Below, piece by piece: positions 60,047 through 64,000 of a stretch of 64,000 nt of DNA. The position numbers and the translations under genes are program-made. Numbering within the stretch: position 1 is the stretch's first letter; each line of letters opens with the position of its first letter. Origin of the DNA: MAG-121220-bin8 sp002700465 (lineage in GTDB: Bacteria > Bacteroidota > Bacteroidia > Flavobacteriales > Flavobacteriaceae). The stretch covers positions 186,001-250,000 of the forward strand of contig CALSTO010000001.1 in assembly GCA_943789295.1 (NCBI GenBank), given 5' to 3'. The notes under the pieces are model-generated. The model worked only from the letters and a program-made list of their open reading frames with translations, was not told where the DNA came from and did not search any database.

Positions 60047-62659
60047 ATGAATTCTAATAAAGTTCGTTCTACGTTTCTCGATTTCTTCAAAAATAAAAAT
60101 CATAAAGTAGTCAAATCTGCTCCAATGGTTATTAAAAACGATCCTACATTAATGTTTACAAATGCAGGAATGAATCAATTTAAAGATAACTTTTTAGGAA
60201 ATTCAATTATTGAACATAATAGAGTCACTGATACACAAAAGTGTTTAAGAGTTTCAGGAAAGCATAATGATTTAGAAGAAGTAGGTATAGATACTTATCA
60301 TCATACCATGTTTGAAATGCTAGGTAATTGGAGTTTTGGTGATTATTTTAAAGAAGAGGCTATTCAATGGGCTTGGGAGTTATTAACCAAAATTTATAAA
60401 ATAGATAAAGAATCATTATATATTACAATTTTTGAAGGGTCAAAAGAGGATAATACAAATTTAGATCAAGAAGCCTTTGATATTTGGTCTAAGATAGTAG
60501 ACAATGACAAAATTATTTTAGGTAATAAAAAAGATAATTTTTGGGAAATGGGTGATGTTGGTCCTTGTGGTCCATGTTCTGAAATTCATGTTGATATTCG
60601 TTCTGATAAAGAAAAATCTATTAAATCAGGTAAAGATTTAGTTAATAAGGATCACCCCGAAGTTATTGAAATTTGGAATTTAGTTTTTATTCAATTCAAT
60701 AGAAAAAATGATGGAAGTTTAGAAAATCTTCCTTCGAAACATATTGATACTGGAATGGGATTCGAGAGACTTTGTATGGTTTTACAAGGTGTAAAATCTA
60801 ACTATGATACTGATGTTTTCTCGCCCATAATCAAAGATCTGGAAAATATTTGTAATGTAAAATACGGACACTCTTTAAAATCTGATATCGCGTTCCGTGT
60901 TATTGTTGATCATTTAAGAGCCGTTGTTTTTTCTGTTGCAGACGGTCAATTGCCTTCAAACAATGGCGCTGGTTATGTTATTAGAAGGATTTTAAGAAGA
61001 GGAGTAAGATATGGATATACTTTTTTGAACTTGAAAAGTCCATTTATCTTCAAGCTTGTTAACACTTTATCAAATCAGTATTCATCTGTTTTTCCAGATA
61101 TAGATGCGCAAATTGAAATTATTAAAAATGTTATTGAAAAAGAAGAGGATTCTTTTTTAAGAACTTTAGATAAAGGCATTATTAAGCTTGATGATATAAT
61201 ATCTAAAAGTAAATCAAACACAATTTCAGGCTCAAATGCTTTTGAGTTATACGATACTTTTGGATTTCCAGTTGATTTAACTGCTCTTATTCTTCGAGAA
61301 AAAAATATGAACTATGATTCGAATGAATTTGATAGTTTAATGCAAGACCAAAAAAATAGATCAAAAGCTGCTATAAATACTCAAAACCAAGAATGGATAT
61401 CTTTATCTGATAATTTTCAACACACTGAGTTTTTAGGTTATGATAATTTATCAGCAGACACCAAAATATCAATGTATAGAAAGTCTATTACTAAAAAAGG
61501 TGATTCTGTTTTTCATTTAGTTTTTGAATCCACTCCATTCTACCCACAAGGTGGAGGTCAGATTGGAGATTGTGGTTTTATACAAACTGTTGACGGCTCT
61601 AAATTGGAAATTATTAATACAGTCAAAGAAAATGACACAATAATTCATATTACTAAAGAACTTCCAAAAGATCTAAACTCAATTTTAAATGTTTCAGTTT
61701 TTAAAGATCGAAGGCTTAACAGTTCATGTAATCATACATCTACACACTTACTTCATCAAGCATTGAGACATGTTTTAGGTACTCATGTTCATCAAAAGGG
61801 ATCAATGGTCTCTGACAAATATTTACGATTCGATTTCTCGCATTTCGAAAAATTAAGTGATGATCAAATTAAAGAAGTTCAGAACTTTGTTAATCAAAAA
61901 ATTAATGATCATTTAGATCTTGAAGAAAATAGATCTGCTGATTTCGACGAATGTATTAATAATGGAGTAATTGCATTGTTTGGAGAAAAATATGGTGATA
62001 AGGTTAGATCTGTGAAATTTGGAAATTCATTTGAGCTGTGCGGTGGAACACATGTAAAAAACACTAGCGTAATTAATAACTTTATTATTAAATCTGAATC
62101 AGCAATCTCAACAGGAATTAGAAGAATTGAAGCAATAAGCGGGGTAGTAGCAAAAGATTATTTAAATGAAAAATTAAATATTTTAGACAATGTCAATTCT
62201 TTATTAAATAATGAAAAGGATGTTTTAGAAGCTATTAAAAAACTTAAAAACCAAAATACTCAATTGAGCAAAAAAATTGATAATATTAGCACTGAACTAT
62301 CCAATTTTTTTCTCAAAGAAATTATAGATAAAACTCAAAACAATAATTCATTCAATTATTGCCTTCATGAACTTTCATGTTCGCCAGAATTATTAAAGAA
62401 TTTAGCTTTCAGCGCAGGAAAACAAATTGAAGATTTGTTTTTAATACTTGTCTGTTCAAATCAGGATAAAGTTTATATGACTTGTTATATTTCTAAAAAC
62501 TTAGTTGACGACTCTAAAATGAATGCAAATAATATTGTTAAAGATCTAAGTCAATTTATAGAAGGATCAGGAGGTGGCCAATCCTTTTTTGCTAATGCTA
62601 GTGGAACTAATTTAAATGGAATCCCAAAATTAAGGGAAGAAGCAGAAAAGCTATTTTAA
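60047..62659 (+). CDS. alaS: alanine--tRNA ligase
   Basis: 870 residues, full-length. The class II catalytic core has PTLMFTNAGMNQFKD at about 28 and GNWSFGDYFKEEAI near 92. The editing domain has HTSTHLLHQALRHVLG near 565 and CGGTHVKNTS near 665 (the zinc-binding Cys and His). The C-terminal C-Ala end has GGGQSFFANASG near 845. It charges tRNA-Ala. Its stop overlaps the convergent DUF4136 gene by 4 bases. Confidence 0.97.
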   Translation: MNSNKVRSTFLDFFKNKNHKVVKSAPMVIKNDPTLMFTNAGMNQFKDNFLGNSIIEHNRVTDTQKCLRVSGKHNDLEEVGIDTYHHTMFEMLGNWSFGDYFKEEAIQWAWELLTKIYKIDKESLYITIFEGSKEDNTNLDQEAFDIWSKIVDNDKIILGNKKDNFWEMGDVGPCGPCSEIHVDIRSDKEKSIKSGKDLVNKDHPEVIEIWNLVFIQFNRKNDGSLENLPSKHIDTGMGFERLCMVLQGVKSNYDTDVFSPIIKDLENICNVKYGHSLKSDIAFRVIVDHLRAVVFSVADGQLPSNNGAGYVIRRILRRGVRYGYTFLNLKSPFIFKLVNTLSNQYSSVFPDIDAQIEIIKNVIEKEEDSFLRTLDKGIIKLDDIISKSKSNTISGSNAFELYDTFGFPVDLTALILREKNMNYDSNEFDSLMQDQKNRSKAAINTQNQEWISLSDNFQHTEFLGYDNLSADTKISMYRKSITKKGDSVFHLVFESTPFYPQGGGQIGDCGFIQTVDGSKLEIINTVKENDTIIHITKELPKDLNSILNVSVFKDRRLNSSCNHTSTHLLHQALRHVLGTHVHQKGSMVSDKYLRFDFSHFEKLSDDQIKEVQNFVNQKINDHLDLEENRSADFDECINNGVIALFGEKYGDKVRSVKFGNSFELCGGTHVKNTSVINNFIIKSESAISTGIRRIEAISGVVAKDYLNEKLNILDNVNSLLNNEKDVLEAIKKLKNQNTQLSKKIDNISTELSNFFLKEIIDKTQNNNSFNYCLHELSCSPELLKNLAFSAGKQIEDLFLILVCSNQDKVYMTCYISKNLVDDSKMNANNIVKDLSQFIEGSGGGQSFFANASGTNLNGIPKLREEAEKLF

Positions 62660-63201
62660 TTATTTACCTCAATTTCAGGTGGGTACACATCCAAAATTTT
62701 AGTTACATAAGAACTTACTAATTCATCTCTATTTGTTCTTTTGCTACTTGACAAAAAACCTGTCCCTTTACCTTGCCATATTAGTTGTTTAGTCTTTGTG
62801 TCAATTAAGTCTATATACAAAGCACCTTGAGACGTTGAATATGCTACTTGTCTGTGACCTCTTCCATAGTTAGGGTACCAACCTGTATAATAAGGACTGT
62901 AAAAAGTATTGTCTATATATATGTTATCAGATGATTTAGTTGCTATGTTAATTAAAATATCGGGATTTTCATTAATTGTCAATCCTTTATTTAACAATGT
63001 GGTTTGTATTGACTTAAGAATTCTTTTTTTGTCTATATCTGAAATTTCAACTTTATCAATGCCAGACTTGTAGAAAGCAAATGTTTTGTATTGTGAGAAA
63101 TCAGCTTCAGAATCGTAATCGGAAGCAACTCTAACAGATCCACAACTAACTAAGATTACAGTAATAAAAAATAAGATTGATAATAATTTGAAATTTTTCA
63201 T
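62656..63201 (-). CDS. DUF4136 domain lipoprotein
   Basis: About 181 residues if started at ATG 63201; a longer form from 63228 would have a non-signal N-terminus, so I prefer the shorter. The signal ends in ILVSCGS (lipobox Cys about 19). DUF4136: VRVASDYDSEADFSQYKTFAF (quoted in part), then ALYIDLIDTKTKQLIWQGKGTG near the end. The family is common in outer-membrane-bound lipoproteins of Gram-negatives and has no known function. Confidence 0.88.
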   Translation of the reverse strand: MKNFKLLSILFFITVILVSCGSVRVASDYDSEADFSQYKTFAFYKSGIDKVEISDIDKKRILKSIQTTLLNKGLTINENPDILINIATKSSDNIYIDNTFYSPYYTGWYPNYGRGHRQVAYSTSQGALYIDLIDTKTKQLIWQGKGTGFLSSSKRTNRDELVSSYVTKILDVYPPEIEVNN

Positions 63202-63295
63202 AATATTAGTTTTATTATAGTGGTGCAATAATAGTGCCTTGATTTTATTTAAATTTAAATTTTTTTAATGTACGATCATAATTTTTATTTTAATA

Positions 63296-64000
63296 ATGTC
63301 TTTTTTTAACACAATTGAAACAGATAACATTGGTTTAAACTTTTCGTGTTTAAAACAAAATGTCAAAATTTATATGAAAAGAGAGGATTTAATTCATCCT
63401 ATTATTTCAGGCAATAAATTTCGTAAATTAAAATATAACCTTGAGGAATTAAAAAAAAATAAAAATTCACTATTAATTACTTTTGGAGGTGCTTTTTCAA
63501 ATCATTTATTAGCAGTTGCATATTTGGGCAAAATAGAAGGAATAAAAACTTTAGCAATTGTTAGAGGTGAAGAACTAAAAGATTCAAAGTTTAATACAAC
63601 TTTACAAAAATGTTCTGATTTTGGAATGAAATTTGAATTTGTTTCAAGAAAAAAATATAGAGAACGAAATACTAGTAAATACAATTGTGAGCTACAATTT
63701 AAATTTAAGAATTCATATATAATCCCAGAAGGTGGAACAAATATACTTGGTGTTAAAGGATGTGAGGAGATTTTGTCCAAATATGATAAAGAATTTTTTG
63801 ATGTAGTTTGTGTGCCTGTTGGTTCGGGTGGGACTTTTTCTGGTTTGATTAATTCTAGTTTAGAAAAACAAAAGATTTTAGGATTTTCTGCTTTAAATAA
63901 TAGTAATATAAGTGAAGTAATTAATAAATTTGTAAAGAAAGATAATTGGAAATTGTATGATGAAAGTTTTTTTGGTGGTTATGCTAAATTTAACAATGAA
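63296..64000 (+). CDS. PLP-dependent deaminase/D-cysteine desulfhydrase family protein, truncated by window end
   Basis: 235 codons are visible from ATG 63296 to the window edge. It is of the tryptophan-synthase-beta PLP fold: KREDLIHPIISGNKFRKLKYNL near residue 33 (given in part), with the likely catalytic Lys in GNKFRKLK; FGGAFSNHLLAVAYLG near 67, PEGGTNILGVKGC near 145, and PVGSGGTFSG near 172, the phosphate loop. The type matches 1-aminocyclopropane-1-carboxylate deaminase and D-cysteine desulfhydrase; which substrate is used cannot be told. The end is outside the window. Confidence 0.88.
   Translation, partial: MSFFNTIETDNIGLNFSCLKQNVKIYMKREDLIHPIISGNKFRKLKYNLEELKKNKNSLLITFGGAFSNHLLAVAYLGKIEGIKTLAIVRGEELKDSKFNTTLQKCSDFGMKFEFVSRKKYRERNTSKYNCELQFKFKNSYIIPEGGTNILGVKGCEEILSKYDKEFFDVVCVPVGSGGTFSGLINSSLEKQKILGFSALNNSNISEVINKFVKKDNWKLYDESFFGGYAKFNNE

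Noticed and set aside
63502..63780. Minus-strand reading frame at the window end
   Set aside because: It is antisense to a clear PLP-enzyme frame that has all its family motifs and runs to the window edge.

Overview
The window is chromosomal DNA from a low-GC member of the Bacteroidetes, most likely a marine Flavobacteriaceae species. Evidence: a complete gldKLMN set (type IX secretion/gliding core), flavobacterial gene neighbourhoods (coaX to ppiD, miaB to groEL, mreBCD-mrdA-rodA), promoter boxes of the Bacteroidetes type (TTTG, about 19 bases, TANNTTTG), few Shine-Dalgarno sequences, and a beta-1,3-glucan (laminarin-type) utilisation operon. Genes are packed tightly: all six convergent protein-coding pairs overlap or have at most 2 bases between their stop codons. 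I see no transposase, phage, integrase or CRISPR array.

Layout. 1-900: end of a GMC oxidoreductase and its small subunit. 942-1014: tRNA-Phe. 1115-8724: coaX, a beta-barrel protein, a TPR protein, lptC, a 62-residue membrane protein, a CNNM/CorC protein and a PpiD-like foldase, an envelope-oriented run. 8721-12856: DUF456 protein, a small lipoprotein, ruvC, hemW, an M20 peptidase. 12954-13035: tRNA-Leu(UAG). 13169-16377: tail-specific protease and an Opp/Dpp-type permease. 16378-23453 (minus): purH, mreB, mreC, mreD, mrdA, rodA, the cell-wall elongation set. 23527-30166 (minus): miaB, a sigma-54 activator, lptE, a TPR-like protein, secG, then groES-groEL and a GAF protein. 30318-37917 (plus): topA, gldK-gldL-gldM-gldN, a 2Fe-2S ferredoxin. 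37920-45194 (minus): aconitase, DoxX-like protein, acyl-CoA dehydrogenase, unknown membrane protein, TetR regulator, AlkB-type hydroxylase. 45340-45412: initiator tRNA. 45476-55986 (minus): eight-gene beta-1,3-glucan operon. 56417-64000: era, der, a MerR regulator, an M23 peptidase, alaS, a DUF4136 lipoprotein and a truncated PLP-dependent deaminase/desulfhydrase.

The most distinctive region is the glucan operon. It encodes a 1149-residue GH94/GH149-like phosphorylase, a GH17 lipoprotein, a GH2/GH5-like clan-A glycosidase with an N-terminal export signal, a GH30 lipoprotein, a GPH-family sugar symporter, and two GH17 proteins with no export signal. It has no SusC/SusD pair, sulfatase or regulator. 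The inferred flow is: lipoprotein GH17 and GH30 trim the glucan outside the cytoplasm, the symporter imports oligosaccharides, and the signal-less GH17 proteins and the phosphorylase finish inside, saving ATP as glucose-1-phosphate. The symporter carries a one-base frameshift near its 3' end. Two similar palindromes lie upstream of the operon.

The second unusual spot is the alkB-tetR pair. Two GGGTAAT(T/C)ACCC palindromes precede alkB. The pair is bracketed by two almost identical 47-48 bp terminator copies, one of which belongs to the initiator tRNA. All functional statements rest on motif recognition in the translated sequence; no database search was run.
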